A DNA stretch of 64,000 bases from an uncultured Bacteroidia bacterium (lineage in GTDB: Bacteria > Bacteroidota > Bacteroidia > Bacteroidales > UBA932): assembly GCA_902784435.1 (NCBI GenBank), contig CACZUR010000020.1, positions 38,329-102,328 on the forward strand, in the 5' to 3' direction. A program made the translations under genes and the position numbers. Shown here piece after piece: positions 41,595 to 50,786 of the stretch. The stretch's first letter is position 1, and each line of letters starts with the position of its first letter. The notes beneath the pieces are model-generated. The model saw only the letters and a list, made by a program, of their open reading frames with translations. It did not search any database and was not told where the DNA came from.

Positions 41595-42161
41595 ATGGCA
41601 AGAAGAACTTTTAATGCAATCGGTTCTACGGCTGATATCGCCTTCCTGCTGCTGTGCTACTTCCTGATGACCACCACCATGGGAGACCAGTCCGGCCTTC
41701 AGCGCCGTCTGCCCCCCATCCCGGATGCTCAGCAGGCACAGGACCAGAAGGTGAACCGCCGTAACATCATCATCGTCAGAATCAACTCTGCCGATAAGCT
41801 GTTTGCCGGTAGCGAAGCCATGGACATCACCTACTTGAAAGAAAAAATCAAAGAGTTCCTGACCAACCCCACCAACGACCCCAACCTTCCCGAAAAGGAA
41901 GCCAAGGAAATCGAAGGCAAAACCTACATGGTTTCCAAGGGCGTTATCTCCCTGCAGAACGACCGTGGTACATCCTACCAGGCCTACATCGCAGTGCAGA
42001 ACGAACTGGTTAAGGCTGTGAACGAACTCCGCGACGAATTCTCCAGAGCCAACTTCGGCAAGAAGTTCTCCCGTCTGACGGAAGAAGAGCAAGACATTGT
42101 TAAGAAGGCCGTTCCTCAGAACATCTCCGAGGCCGAGCCTAAGGATACCGGTAAAAAATAA
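41595..42161 (+). CDS. exbD: ExbD/TolR-family protein, first copy
   Basis: 188 residues: short cytoplasmic start, one membrane span with the characteristic Asp (TADIAFLLLCYFLMTTTMGD) and a periplasmic domain. The span follows ExbD proteins, whose membrane Asp carries protons with ExbB. The periplasmic part is longer than usual and charged (LPEKEAKEIEGKT). It is 8 bp downstream of the small membrane protein and 14 bp upstream of a second ExbD. Two different ExbD subunits per operon are common in this phylum. Confidence 0.9.
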   Translation: MARRTFNAIGSTADIAFLLLCYFLMTTTMGDQSGLQRRLPPIPDAQQAQDQKVNRRNIIIVRINSADKLFAGSEAMDITYLKEKIKEFLTNPTNDPNLPEKEAKEIEGKTYMVSKGVISLQNDRGTSYQAYIAVQNELVKAVNELRDEFSRANFGKKFSRLTEEEQDIVKKAVPQNISEAEPKDTGKK

Positions 42162-42175
42162 TAGGAGGAAAGAAT

Positions 42176-42649
42176 ATGTCAAAATTTGGAAGTTCCAGCA
42201 ATAAGAAGGAAGTCCCGCAGGCATCGTCCAACTCCCTTTCCGATATCGTGTTCATGCTCCTGTTCTTCTTCATGGTAACCACCCAGATGAGAGAAACCGA
42301 GCAGAAGGTCAAAGTGACCATGCCCGTCGCATCCGAGGTGGCCAAGCTGGAGAGAAAAGACCTGAGCGCCAATATCAACATCGGTAGCCCCACCCTGCAG
42401 TATCAGGCCCAGTACGGTACCGACGCCCGTATCCAGCTCAACGACTCTTTCAAGACAGTAGCGGACATCCGTGACTTCATCGCCGCAGAACGCGACGCCA
42501 TGTCCGAGGCAGAGCGGTCCCTCATGACCGTGAACCTCCGCGTAGACCAAGATGTACGTATGGGTATTGTTTCCGACGTGAAACAGGAGCTGCGCCGCTG
42601 CTCCGCCCTCAAGATTATGTACGCAGCCCGTAAACCGGCCAAGGACTAA
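42176..42649 (+). CDS. exbD: ExbD/TolR-family protein, second copy
   Basis: 157 residues: N-terminal SSSNKKEVPQASSNSLSDIV followed by FMLLFFFMVTTQMRETEQKV, the membrane helix with the proton-carrying Asp, then the periplasmic TolR-like domain ending with DVRMGIVSDVKQELRRCSAL, a conserved C-terminal helix. Last gene of the exb operon; a strong terminator follows at 42678-42713. Confidence 0.92.
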   Translation: MSKFGSSSNKKEVPQASSNSLSDIVFMLLFFFMVTTQMRETEQKVKVTMPVASEVAKLERKDLSANINIGSPTLQYQAQYGTDARIQLNDSFKTVADIRDFIAAERDAMSEAERSLMTVNLRVDQDVRMGIVSDVKQELRRCSALKIMYAARKPAKD

Positions 42650-42677
42650 TCCTACATCAAAGTTTATCATTTCAAGG

Positions 42678-42713
42678 AAAACGGCTCCAGAGCATCGTCT
42701 GGGGCCGTTTTTG
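42678..42713 (+). terminator. Rho-independent terminator of the exb operon
   Basis: AAACGGCTCCAGA-type left arm pairs with TCTGGGGCCGTTT, followed by a T-rich tail (TTTTTGTGTTTT), 29 bp after the last exbD stop. Confidence 0.88.
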
Positions 42714-42731
42714 TGTTTTATCCATTTCGAA

Positions 42732-42772
42732 TGTCAAGCGTAACGGGCTCATCCTCAGCCACCTTACTTGAC
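42732..42772. repeat. Interrupted inverted repeat upstream of the 176-aa gene
   Basis: TGTCAAG ... GTAA ... GGCT facing AGCC ... TTAC ... TTGACA; a long stem with small internal loops. No T-run follows. May be another palindromic element or an RNA structure. Confidence 0.5.
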
Positions 42773-42816
42773 ACTAAAAAGCTATTGCATTATTTCGTCT
42801 TTCGCAGGGCCACCTC

Positions 42817-42824
42817 TACCTTTG
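42817..42824 (+). promoter_or_regulatory. -7 box of the 176-aa gene
   Basis: TACCTTTG, exact TAnnTTTG match, 23 nt before the ATG. Confidence 0.55.
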
Positions 42825-42847
42825 TGGGTTTATTAAACTATTAAAAT

Positions 42848-43378
42848 ATGAGAAAAATCGACCCTATTCTGAGAACCCGAAAACTTCAACGGGTAGCATT
42901 GCATCGCGAAATGGCCGGCCTGGCCTACTTCCTCACCGAACTGTACCGGATCGAGGACAGACAGTACAAGGAGAACGAGCGCGCCAGGCAACTGGACAAA
43001 CTCATCCAGAACCTGCTCGGCGGTCCGGAGGGCCTGGGATGGCTCCAGGCCGTACAAAACAAAACCATGGACGGCATCCTGGACCGGCTGCGGGAAGACA
43101 TGCCGGACATCCGGAGAGAAGAACTGCTCATTTTCAGCTATTCGGCAGCCGGATTCAACAACACGCTCTCCTATCACCTGGCCGGTCTTAGCTGCGAAAA
43201 CGCAGTAAGCACCATAAGAACCCGCCTTCGCGACCGGATTATCCTCCTGAAAACACCCCACAAGGCCGAGTATTTGGCACTCCTGCCGGAAAAGGGTTGC
43301 CGAATTGGGGAAGAAATGCTATATTTGCACGATTTGAATCAACGCAAATATGGAAACAGTGAAAAGGACCAAAATTAA
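42848..43378 (+). CDS. Conserved-looking hypothetical protein with a helix-turn-helix-like segment
   Basis: 176 residues, mostly helical, no signal peptide or membrane span. The N-terminal half is rich in R/K/E ([20 protein letters not shown]). The stretch [20 protein letters not shown] followed by [20 protein letters not shown] resembles the LuxR-like segment at the end of several Bacteroidota regulators (an LxxxGFxxxxIxxxL...S.vY..ksRLk pattern). It is followed by LLPEKG, also reminiscent of those proteins. I cannot assign a function. Its 3' end overlaps the asnS start by 29 bp, and the asnS promoter lies inside it. Confidence 0.7.
   Translation: MRKIDPILRTRKLQRVALHREMAGLAYFLTELYRIEDRQYKENERARQLDKLIQNLLGGPEGLGWLQAVQNKTMDGILDRLREDMPDIRREELLIFSYSAAGFNNTLSYHLAGLSCENAVSTIRTRLRDRIILLKTPHKAEYLALLPEKGCRIGEEMLYLHDLNQRKYGNSEKDQN
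43297..43327 (+). promoter_or_regulatory. Promoter of asnS within the upstream coding region
   Basis: TTG (43297-43299), 20-bp spacer, TATATTTG (43320-43327), 22 nt before the asnS ATG. Confidence 0.6.
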
Positions 43379-44753
43379 GGCTCTCCTTTCCTCGGAGCCG
43401 GGCAAAGAAGTACTGGCCAAAGGCTGGGTACGCACCAAGAGGGGAAACAAGCAAGTAAAGTTCATTGCCCTCAACGACGGTTCCACCATCAACAATATCC
43501 AAATCGTAGCCAATACGGAGCTCTTTGACGAAGAGCTCATCAAACGCATTACTACAGGCGCCTCGCTGGCCGTAAAAGGCCAGCTTGTCGCCTCCCAGGG
43601 CAGCGGCCAGGCCGTGGAAATCCAGGCCAGCGAAATAGAAGTGCTGGGAGAATGCGACCCCATGCGTTTCCCGCTCCAGAAAAAGGACACCACCCTGGAA
43701 TACCTGCGCAGCGTAGCCCACATGCGCCTCAGGACCAACACCTTCGGTGCCGTGCTCCGCATCCGCAATGCCATGGCTTTCGCCATCCACAAGTTCTTCA
43801 ACGAGAAAGGCTTCGTATACCTGCACACCCCGCTCATCACGGAATCCGACGCAGAGGGCGCCGGCGATATGTTCCAGGTAACCACCTTGGATCTCAAGAA
43901 CATCCCGCTGGACAAAAAGGGCAACGTAGACTTCTCCAGGGACTTCTTCGGCAAGAAGACTTCCCTTACCGTATCGGGCCAGCTGGAAGGGGAACTGGGC
44001 GCCACCGCCGTGGGCGAAATCTACACCTTCGGCCCCACCTTCCGCGCAGAGAATTCCAACACGCCCCGCCACCTGGCAGAATTCTGGATGATTGAACCGG
44101 AAATGGCCTTCTACGACATCAACGACGATATGGCCCTGGCAGAGGAATTCGTAAAATACCTGGTGCAGTATGCCCTGGACCATTGCATGGACGACCTGAA
44201 GTTCCTGAACGACAAATACGACAACGGGCTCATCGAGCGCATGCAGGGCGTCCTGGGCATCCCGTTCCAGAAAGTCACCTACACAGAAGCCGTGGATATC
44301 CTGGAAAAGGCCATCGCCGACGGCGTCCAATTCGAGTACCCGGTGCACTGGGGCACGGATTTCCAGAGCGAACACGAGCGTTACCTGGTAGAAAAACACT
44401 TCCAGAAGCCCGTCATCCTCATCGACTTCCCCAAGGACATCAAGGCCTTCTACATGAAGCAGAACGAAGATGGCCGTACAGTCCGCGGAATGGACGTGCT
44501 CTTCCCCAAGATCGGAGAAATCATCGGCGGCAGCGAACGGGAAGCCTCCCTGGAAAAACTGGAACAGCGCATCGACGAACTGGGCATGTCCCGCAAGAAC
44601 CTGGAATGGTACATCGACACCCGCCGCTATGGCAGTGTGCCGCACAGCGGCTTCGGCCTGGGCTTCGAGCGCCTGCTCCTGTTTGTCACCGGCATGGCCA
44701 ACATCCGGGATGTCATCCCCTTCCCCCGTACTCCCAAAAACGCCGAATTTTAA
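43350..44753 (+). CDS. asnS: Asparaginyl-tRNA synthetase
   Basis: Class IIb aminoacyl-tRNA synthetase, 467 residues. The N-terminal OB-fold anticodon-binding domain ([20 protein letters not shown]) is followed by the catalytic domain with motif 2 [20 protein letters not shown] and motif 3 [36 protein letters not shown] and [12 protein letters not shown] are characteristic of AsnRS. Followed 12 bp later by udk. Confidence 0.97.
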   Translation: METVKRTKIKALLSSEPGKEVLAKGWVRTKRGNKQVKFIALNDGSTINNIQIVANTELFDEELIKRITTGASLAVKGQLVASQGSGQAVEIQASEIEVLGECDPMRFPLQKKDTTLEYLRSVAHMRLRTNTFGAVLRIRNAMAFAIHKFFNEKGFVYLHTPLITESDAEGAGDMFQVTTLDLKNIPLDKKGNVDFSRDFFGKKTSLTVSGQLEGELGATAVGEIYTFGPTFRAENSNTPRHLAEFWMIEPEMAFYDINDDMALAEEFVKYLVQYALDHCMDDLKFLNDKYDNGLIERMQGVLGIPFQKVTYTEAVDILEKAIADGVQFEYPVHWGTDFQSEHERYLVEKHFQKPVILIDFPKDIKAFYMKQNEDGRTVRGMDVLFPKIGEIIGGSEREASLEKLEQRIDELGMSRKNLEWYIDTRRYGSVPHSGFGLGFERLLLFVTGMANIRDVIPFPRTPKNAEF

Positions 44754-44765
44754 CCTAAGATCCAT

Positions 44766-45395
44766 ATGCTCGTAATCGGTATCGCCGGCGGGTCCGGCTC
44801 AGGAAAAACCACCGTGGTAAAAGCCATCGTCAACCAGCTGCAAGGCCGGGTGGTGGTCATCCCCCAGGACTCCTATTATAAAGACTCCAGCCACGTACCC
44901 GTGGAGGAGCGGAAAAACATCAACTTCGACCACCCGGACGCCATTGACTGGAAACTCATGTGTCAGCAAATCCGGGAGCTTAAAAGCGGAAAAACCATCG
45001 AGCAGCCCGTGTACTCCTACATTACCTGCTCCCGCTCCACGACGGAAACCGTGACGGTGGAACCGGCCGATGTCATCATCGTGGAAGGCATCCTCATCTT
45101 CACCTGCAAGGAACTGCGGGACCAGATGAACATCAAGATCTTCGTGGATGCGGACGACGACGACCGCCTGATGCGCATCATCGTGCGGGACATCGCAGAA
45201 CGCGGCCGCACCATCGAAACCGCCATCGAGCATTACTGCGACACCGTGAAGCCCATGCACCTGCAGTTTATCGAGCCTTCCAAGCGCTATGCCGATGTCA
45301 TCGTGCCCCAGGGCGGGCACAACAAAGTGGCCATCGACATCATTACCAACACCGTGGAAAAAGCGCTTCACCAGAAGAAAGCCAAACGCAAGTAA
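44766..45395 (+). CDS. udk: Uridine kinase
   Basis: Phosphorylates uridine and cytidine with ATP or GTP in pyrimidine salvage. 209 residues; Walker A GIAGGSGSGKTTVVKAI, VVIPQDSYYKDSS, INFDHPDAIDWKLM and VIIVEGILIFTCKELRDQMN are typical, as is RLMRIIVRDIAERGRTIE. The stop and the next start overlap as TAATG. Confidence 0.96.
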   Translation: MLVIGIAGGSGSGKTTVVKAIVNQLQGRVVVIPQDSYYKDSSHVPVEERKNINFDHPDAIDWKLMCQQIRELKSGKTIEQPVYSYITCSRSTTETVTVEPADVIIVEGILIFTCKELRDQMNIKIFVDADDDDRLMRIIVRDIAERGRTIETAIEHYCDTVKPMHLQFIEPSKRYADVIVPQGGHNKVAIDIITNTVEKALHQKKAKRK

Positions 45396-46102
45396 TGAGG
45401 CTTACACCGGACCAGAAAGCAGGCATTTACATCACCGTGAGTATCCATCTCGCGGTGATTATCGTTTTGCTGGCGGTCCGGATCGGCTATGAAATCAAGC
45501 GGGAGAACAGTTTTGTGCTGGACTTCACGCAGCAGGAGGAAATGGAGCGCCGGCAGGAGGAACTGCGCCTGCACGAAAGCGTGGAAGAGCAGCTGGAGCG
45601 GATGCTGGCAGCTGCCGCCGAGGGGACGCCCGTACGCAATGTGGCCGTGGACCGCAGCACCCTCAAAGACGACCGCGGCACCAATGCCGACGAGCTTTAC
45701 AAGGAAGCGGAGCGCCTGGCCCAGGAACTGAGGGAAGGCCAGCAGGCCGATGACCCCGAGGACTTTGTGGCCACCCCGCAGCAACAGGACCGGCCCAAGG
45801 AAGAGAAAACCCGGCCCTACAGCGGCCCGTCGGTGCTTTCCTGGAGCCTGGACGGCCGGAAGGCCAGCCATCTGCCCATCCCGGCCTACCGCTGCTACGG
45901 CGCCGGGGAAATCACCGTCCTCATCACGGTAAACAACCGGGGCGACGTCATCAACGCCAAAGTGGACGAAGGACGTTCGTCCCAGGACAACTGCCTCCGG
46001 ACTTTTGCCGTCCGGGCCGCCCGCCTGTCCATATTCTCCAGCTCCCCCACCGCCCCCGTCAGTCAGATGGGCAGCATCACTTATGCGTTCATCGCCCAGT
46101 AA
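45395..46102 (+). CDS. TonB-like envelope-spanning protein
   Basis: 235 residues: one N-terminal membrane helix (IYITVSIHLAVIIVLLAVRI), a long charged, coiled-coil-prone periplasmic segment (QQEEMERRQEELRLHESVEE), a Pro/Gln-rich linker and a small C-terminal domain (about 165-235) with YRCYGAGEITVLITVNNRGD and NCLRTFAVRAARLSIF. That last part resembles the TonB C-terminal fold seen in Bacteroidota TonB-family proteins. Probably an energy transducer, but a structural envelope role is possible. It overlaps udk by one base. Confidence 0.72.
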   Translation: MRLTPDQKAGIYITVSIHLAVIIVLLAVRIGYEIKRENSFVLDFTQQEEMERRQEELRLHESVEEQLERMLAAAAEGTPVRNVAVDRSTLKDDRGTNADELYKEAERLAQELREGQQADDPEDFVATPQQQDRPKEEKTRPYSGPSVLSWSLDGRKASHLPIPAYRCYGAGEITVLITVNNRGDVINAKVDEGRSSQDNCLRTFAVRAARLSIFSSSPTAPVSQMGSITYAFIAQ

Positions 46103-46132
46103 CCGCACGATTCTTGCAAAAAGACCCTGCGT

Positions 46133-46981
46133 ATGAAAAAATGGATTCTGACGATATGCGCCCTCTTCGCAGGCATCGGCCTGCTGGCCCAGGGCAATGT
46201 GACCACGCGGAAGTACCGCCTGGCCGATTTCACCGATAAAATCACCCAAGTCGTCCTTACCGGCAACGAAGTCCTTTCCAGCGCCCTCCGGCAGGAGGTG
46301 GTGAGCGGCTGGACGGCATCGGCCTTTGAATTCTGCACCCTGGAGCAGTTCGAGAAGCTCAAGACTTCGGACAATTTTTACTTCCTCATCGCGGCCGAAA
46401 CGCGTTTCAAGGATGAGGACAACCCCGGCATCACGTTTCTCACGCTGGTCAAGGGCGGTCCGGAAGCCACGGAAGGTATCGGCGCCATGCACGAAGTCAT
46501 CTCCCTCCCGCTGCAGGCCGCGATGGGCGGCGACGGCCGGGAACTCACCTATCTGGGCAGTCTGGTCAGCGCCGTCCAGACGTTCACCCTGGCAGCCATG
46601 GAATCGGAAAAAGTAGCCTATTCGCGCGACGCCTGGTTCCGGCAGAACTACGAAAAGTGGGGTAAGATGAAGCAGATTTACATGGCCCGCGAAGACATCG
46701 TGGAAAGCATGCAGGAGCAGGAAATCGAGAAGTTCCTGGACCCGGACTGGCATGTCTGCTCAGCGGAAGAGTCGGACCGCCAGTATCTGGACGGGGCCTA
46801 CCATGTGCTCACCAGCTATGTAGTGGCCCCCGTCATCCCCAGCAAGGGCTCCTATTGCTACAAAATGCTCTTCGAGGCCGATACGCACGCGCTTTTCTAC
46901 ATTTCCCGCCACAAGATTACGGAGAAAAAGGGCGTGGGCTTCCTGCCCGAAGACCTGAAATACCTGGCCCGGAAGCGATGA
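46133..46981 (+). CDS. Exported protein of unknown function
   Basis: 282 residues with signal peptide MKKWILTICALFAGIGLLAQ. The mature part has mixed strands and helices and no domain I recognise. Notable stretches: FYFLIAAETRFKDEDNPGIT, EVISLPLQAAMGGDGREL and YLDGAYHVLTSYVVAPVIPS. It looks like a family of conserved Bacteroidota envelope proteins. It overlaps the M16 peptidase start as ATGA, so a coupled function in envelope protein turnover is conceivable. Confidence 0.75.
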   Translation: MKKWILTICALFAGIGLLAQGNVTTRKYRLADFTDKITQVVLTGNEVLSSALRQEVVSGWTASAFEFCTLEQFEKLKTSDNFYFLIAAETRFKDEDNPGITFLTLVKGGPEATEGIGAMHEVISLPLQAAMGGDGRELTYLGSLVSAVQTFTLAAMESEKVAYSRDAWFRQNYEKWGKMKQIYMAREDIVESMQEQEIEKFLDPDWHVCSAEESDRQYLDGAYHVLTSYVVAPVIPSKGSYCYKMLFEADTHALFYISRHKITEKKGVGFLPEDLKYLARKR

Positions 46982-48234
46982 GAAGCGGCGTATTCCCCAG
47001 CGGCCTCCGCTATGCCCTGAAACGCAGCGGCCGGGCGGTGGCGTTCTGTTCCCTGACCATCGGCGCAGGTACGCGCGACGAAGCCGGCTACCCTGCCGGC
47101 ATTGCGCATTTCGTGGAGCACACGCTGTTCCGCGGCACGGCCCGCAAGAGCGCGGCAGTCATCGGCAGTTACCTGGACAAACTGGGCGGAGAGCTCAACG
47201 CATACACCACCAAGGAAGAGATTGTCCTGCACGCCACCGTGCTCAAGGAGGACCTTCCCAAGGCCGTAAAACTGCTCTTCGAACTGGCCACGGAGGCCAC
47301 TTTTCCGGAAAACGAGATCGAGACGGAGCGCGGCGTGGTCCTGGACGAAATCATTTCTTACAAGGACAACCCCGCCGAGGACGTGTATGACCGCTTCGAG
47401 AGCCTGCTTTTCGACGGCTCGCCCCTGGCAACGCCCATCTTGGGCACCACGGCCAGCGTCAAACGGATTTCCCCGGAAATGCTCCGCCGCTTTGTGGCCG
47501 AAAAGTTCGTCCCCGGGAACATGGTCCTTTCCATCGTGGCCGATGTAGACGAGGCCCTGCTGGAAAAACGAGTACGGAAATGGGCCGATGCCCTCGAGGC
47601 AGCAGGGCATGTCCCCTTCGTCGCAAATAAGAAGGCCGATGCTCCTCAGGGGACATGCCCTGCTGCTGAGACTTCGGTGCCTGTTTTCAATAAGGTGGTG
47701 GACAAGCGGCACCACGAGGCGAATGCCGTCATCGGGTGCCGGGCGCCGTCGCTGTATGAAATGCCGGAGCGGCTGGTGTGCGCCATGCTGGCCAACATCC
47801 TGGGCGGTCCGGCGTCCAATTCCCTGCTGAACAAAGAGCTGCGGGAGAAGCGGGGCTGGGTGTACGGTATCGAGTGTTCCTATACGCAGTATGCCGACAC
47901 AGGTATTCTGGCCATCACTTTCGGCTGTGACAAGACCAACCTGGAGCAGTGTTTGGGGGCTATCGGCAAGATTCTCCAGCGCTTGAAGGAAACGCCGCTT
48001 TCGGGCAGCCAGTTCAAGGCCTATCGGAAGCAGCTCCTGGGGCAGCTGGCCATCAGTTCAGAGGCCGGGGAGGCGCAGTGCCTGTCCATGGGGAAGAGCA
48101 TGCTCTCCTGGGGCCGCATCATGACCCCCGACGAAACCCGCGCCGCCATTGCCGCCATCACCCCCGCCGACCTGCAGGCCATGGCCGCCCGCCTCTTTGC
48201 GCCGGACAGTCTTTCCTCGCTGGTGTATCTTTGA
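46978..48234 (+). CDS. M16-family zinc peptidase with in-frame palindromic insertion
   Basis: Insulinase-like peptidase, 418 residues from the ATG at 46978, which overlaps the upstream stop as ATGA. The active site is GIAHFVEHTLFRGTARKSAA (HxxEH zinc ligands with distal Glu in ETERGVVLDEI). The family's FVPGNMVLSIVADVDEALLE precedes the inactive-like second half with KELREKRGWVYGIECSYTQY. Between WADALEAA and VPVFNKVVDKRHHEA lies GHVPFVANKKADAPQGTCPA, encoded by a palindrome (47599-47666) and unexpected for the family, where a short linker joins the halves. No signal peptide, so probably cytoplasmic. Confidence 0.92.
   Translation: MRSGVFPSGLRYALKRSGRAVAFCSLTIGAGTRDEAGYPAGIAHFVEHTLFRGTARKSAAVIGSYLDKLGGELNAYTTKEEIVLHATVLKEDLPKAVKLLFELATEATFPENEIETERGVVLDEIISYKDNPAEDVYDRFESLLFDGSPLATPILGTTASVKRISPEMLRRFVAEKFVPGNMVLSIVADVDEALLEKRVRKWADALEAAGHVPFVANKKADAPQGTCPAAETSVPVFNKVVDKRHHEANAVIGCRAPSLYEMPERLVCAMLANILGGPASNSLLNKELREKRGWVYGIECSYTQYADTGILAITFGCDKTNLEQCLGAIGKILQRLKETPLSGSQFKAYRKQLLGQLAISSEAGEAQCLSMGKSMLSWGRIMTPDETRAAIAAITPADLQAMAARLFAPDSLSSLVYL
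47599..47666. repeat. Conserved-loop palindromic element inside the M16 peptidase gene
   Basis: Perfect 18-bp arms GCAGCAGGGCATGTCCCC (47599-47616) and its complement (47649-47666) around a 32-nt loop with core AAGAAGGCCGATGC. Loop is nearly identical to that in metG (55947-55978). In frame as HVPFVANKKADAPQGT. Confidence 0.92.
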
Positions 48235-48258
48235 TGCGCCCTCAGAGAATCATCCCCG

Positions 48259-48348
48259 TGCGCCCAATGTCCCAAAAACCGGGACATTAGGCGCAAAAAA
48301 GCCCCAAAATGCTCCTATCGTCCCAATATTTGGGACATTAGGCGCACT
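48259..48348. repeat. Two related hairpins between the M16 and recQ genes
   Basis: First: GCGCCCAATGTCCC facing GGGACATTAGGCGC (48260-48294). Second: GTCCCAATATTTGGGAC followed by ATTAGGCGCAC (48321-48348). Both share GGGACATTAGGCGCA. They may terminate the convergent genes, but T-runs are weak. Confidence 0.65.
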
Positions 48349-48414
48349 GTGCAGATTAGGACATCACGCCGCGCGTTTCGGGAGGGGGCAACGTAGGGGA
48401 AACTCGGTTGCAAA

Positions 48415-50613
48415 CTAGTTTGCAACCTCGCAGAGGAATTTGAGCCGGACCAGGCGGATTTCCATCTCTTCGTAGTCCGGTTCCAGGGCCTGGAGGGCTT
48501 CCTGGAGGGAGTCTGAGGTGGCTTCTTCCCGGAACCAGTCGTAGATTTCCTCCACCACTTCCGTGTCCAGCTCCTGGTTGATGTAATAATTGAGGTTCAC
48601 ACGCGTACCCGTGGACACGATGGCCTCTATTTCCGTCAGGAGTTCTCCCATATCCATGCTCACGGCCGACGCAATGTCTTCCAGGGGCAGCTTGCGGTCT
48701 ATGGACTGGATGATGTATACCTTGTTGCCGGAACGGGGAGCGACAGACTTGACCACGAAGTCATCCGGGCGCTCTATCTCGTTCTCTTCCACGTATTTGG
48801 CGATGAGTTCCACGAAGGGCTGGCCGAATTTCCGGGCTTTGCCCTCCCCTACGCCCTGGCACTTTTCCGAGAGTTCCTTCAGGGTGAGGGGATACACGAT
48901 GGTCATATCTTCCAGGGCGGGATCTGCGAAGACCACCCAGGGCTGGAGCCGGAGCTTGCGCGCCACGTCTTTCCGAAGGTCCTTGAGCATGGCCAGCAGC
49001 ACGGGGTCTCCCCCACCGCCGCCGCGTACGGCCGCACCGTTGTCGTCCTCCTCGTCGTCGTCCCCCTCAGAGAAGGTGCGGTCTTCTACCAGCATGACCT
49101 CATGGGGGTTCAGGAAGAACTCCAGGCCCTCGTCCGTGGCCGATATAAGTCCGTAGTTTTCAATGTCTTTATCCAGATAGTGCAGGATGAGGCCCTGATG
49201 GATAACGGCAGCCCAGAAGCGCGCGTCGTGGTCCTTGCCGGCGCCGAACAGCGGGTGTCTGTCGTGGTGGTAGGACTTGACCATGGCGTTGGACACCCCG
49301 GACAGGATGGCGGCCAGATGCTCCAGTTTGAAGTGCTCTTTCAGGGATTCGATGAGTTCCAGGACCAGACAAAGTTCCTCCTGACCGTCGAAGCGGGCTT
49401 TCGGGTGCAGGCAGTTGTCGCACGCGCCGCAATTATCGGCCAGATAATCCTCGCCGAAGTAATTGAGGAGGAGTTTGCGGCGGCATTGGCTGGATTCTGC
49501 ATAGGCCACGGTTTCCCGCAGCAGCTGCTTGCCGATTTCCTGTTCCGACACCGGTTTCCCCTGCATGAACTTCTCCAGTTTCTGGATGTCCTTGTAGCTG
49601 TAATAGGTGATGCACTGACCTTCCTGGCCGTCACGGCCGGCCCGGCCGGTTTCCTGATAATAGCCTTCGATGCTCTTGGGGATGTCGTAGTGGATGACAA
49701 AGCGGACATCCGGCTTATCGATACCCATGCCGAAGGCGATGGTGGCCACAATCACATCGATTTCTTCCATCAGGAACTTGTCCTGGTTGTCGGCCCGGGT
49801 TTTGGCGTCCAGGCCCGCGTGGTACGGAAGGGCCTTGATGCCGTTGATGCACAGCATCTGGGCCATTTCCTCCACCTTCTTGCGGCTGAGGCAATAGATG
49901 ATGCCGGATTTGCCGGCGTTCTGGCGAATGAAACGGATGATGTCTTTTTCGGGCTCTACTTTATCCCGCACCTCGTAATACAGATTGGGGCGGTTGAAAG
50001 AGGACTTGAATACCTTGGCGTCCTGGATACGGAGGTTCTTGAGGATGTCGCTCTGGACCTTGGGCGTGGCGGTGGCCGTGAGGGCAATCACCGGCGCCGG
50101 TTGGATCTGGTCTATGATGGAACGGATTTTCCGGTATTCCGGCCGGAAGTCGTGGCCCCATTCGGAGATACAATGGGCCTCGTCCACGGCATAGAAAGAG
50201 ATTTTGATGGACTTCAGCAGGGAAATGTTTTCTTCCTTGGTGAGCGACTCCGGCGCCACGTATAGCAGTTTGGTCACGCCCCGCAGCAGGTCCTCCTGGA
50301 CATCGGCAATCTGGGTGCGGCTCAGGGAGGAGTTCAGGAAATGGGCGATGCCGTCGTCTCCGGATTCGAAACCGCGGATGGCATCCACCTGGTTTTTCAT
50401 GAGGGCGATGAGCGGAGAGATGACGATGGCGGTGCCTTCCATCAGGAGGGCGGGCAGCTGATAACACAGGGATTTTCCCCCGCCGGTGGGCATGAGGACA
50501 AAGGCGTTGTTCCCTTCGACCAGGGACTGGATGATACGCTCCTGGTCTCCTTTGAAGGCGTCGTAGCCGAAGAAGGTCTTCAGCTTGGCGTGTAATGTGG
50601 AGGCATCAACCAT
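48415..50613 (-). CDS. recQ: ATP-dependent DNA helicase RecQ
   Basis: 3'-5' helicase for recombination and fork repair, 732 residues. Walker A FVLMPTGGGKSLCYQLPALL, motif II FYAVDEAHCISEWGHDFRPE and motif VI YYQETGRAGRDGQEGQCITY lie in the helicase core (1-350). A zinc-binding CQRRKLLLNYFGEDY...CGACDNC (about 380-405) is followed by the RQC winged helix and an HRDC domain (about 550-625, DLRKDVARKLRLQPWVVFAD). A further about 100 residues of acidic C-terminal tail (LETEEDxxxE style) follow. Converges with the M16 gene. Confidence 0.96.
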   Translation of the reverse strand: MVDASTLHAKLKTFFGYDAFKGDQERIIQSLVEGNNAFVLMPTGGGKSLCYQLPALLMEGTAIVISPLIALMKNQVDAIRGFESGDDGIAHFLNSSLSRTQIADVQEDLLRGVTKLLYVAPESLTKEENISLLKSIKISFYAVDEAHCISEWGHDFRPEYRKIRSIIDQIQPAPVIALTATATPKVQSDILKNLRIQDAKVFKSSFNRPNLYYEVRDKVEPEKDIIRFIRQNAGKSGIIYCLSRKKVEEMAQMLCINGIKALPYHAGLDAKTRADNQDKFLMEEIDVIVATIAFGMGIDKPDVRFVIHYDIPKSIEGYYQETGRAGRDGQEGQCITYYSYKDIQKLEKFMQGKPVSEQEIGKQLLRETVAYAESSQCRRKLLLNYFGEDYLADNCGACDNCLHPKARFDGQEELCLVLELIESLKEHFKLEHLAAILSGVSNAMVKSYHHDRHPLFGAGKDHDARFWAAVIHQGLILHYLDKDIENYGLISATDEGLEFFLNPHEVMLVEDRTFSEGDDDEEDDNGAAVRGGGGGDPVLLAMLKDLRKDVARKLRLQPWVVFADPALEDMTIVYPLTLKELSEKCQGVGEGKARKFGQPFVELIAKYVEENEIERPDDFVVKSVAPRSGNKVYIIQSIDRKLPLEDIASAVSMDMGELLTEIEAIVSTGTRVNLNYYINQELDTEVVEEIYDWFREEATSDSLQEALQALEPDYEEMEIRLVRLKFLCEVAN

Positions 50614-50737
50614 AACGAATAGTTTTGTGTCAGCCCCAATTTACGCATTTTCATTCTATTTTCCAAACAAAAATGCAGTTCGTAATACAAAAAAAGCAGA
50701 TCGTCTTGATTTATTATGATTTCCCCCAAATTTTTAC

Positions 50738-50745
50738 TAATTTTG
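50738..50745 (+). promoter_or_regulatory. -7 box of the FKBP gene
   Basis: TAATTTTG matches TAnnTTTG, 41 nt before the ATG. The surrounding 150 bp are AT-rich. Confidence 0.55.
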
Positions 50746-50786
50746 CAAGATAGAACCAAAGTGAAAACTTTAAATTTTTTAAGAAT

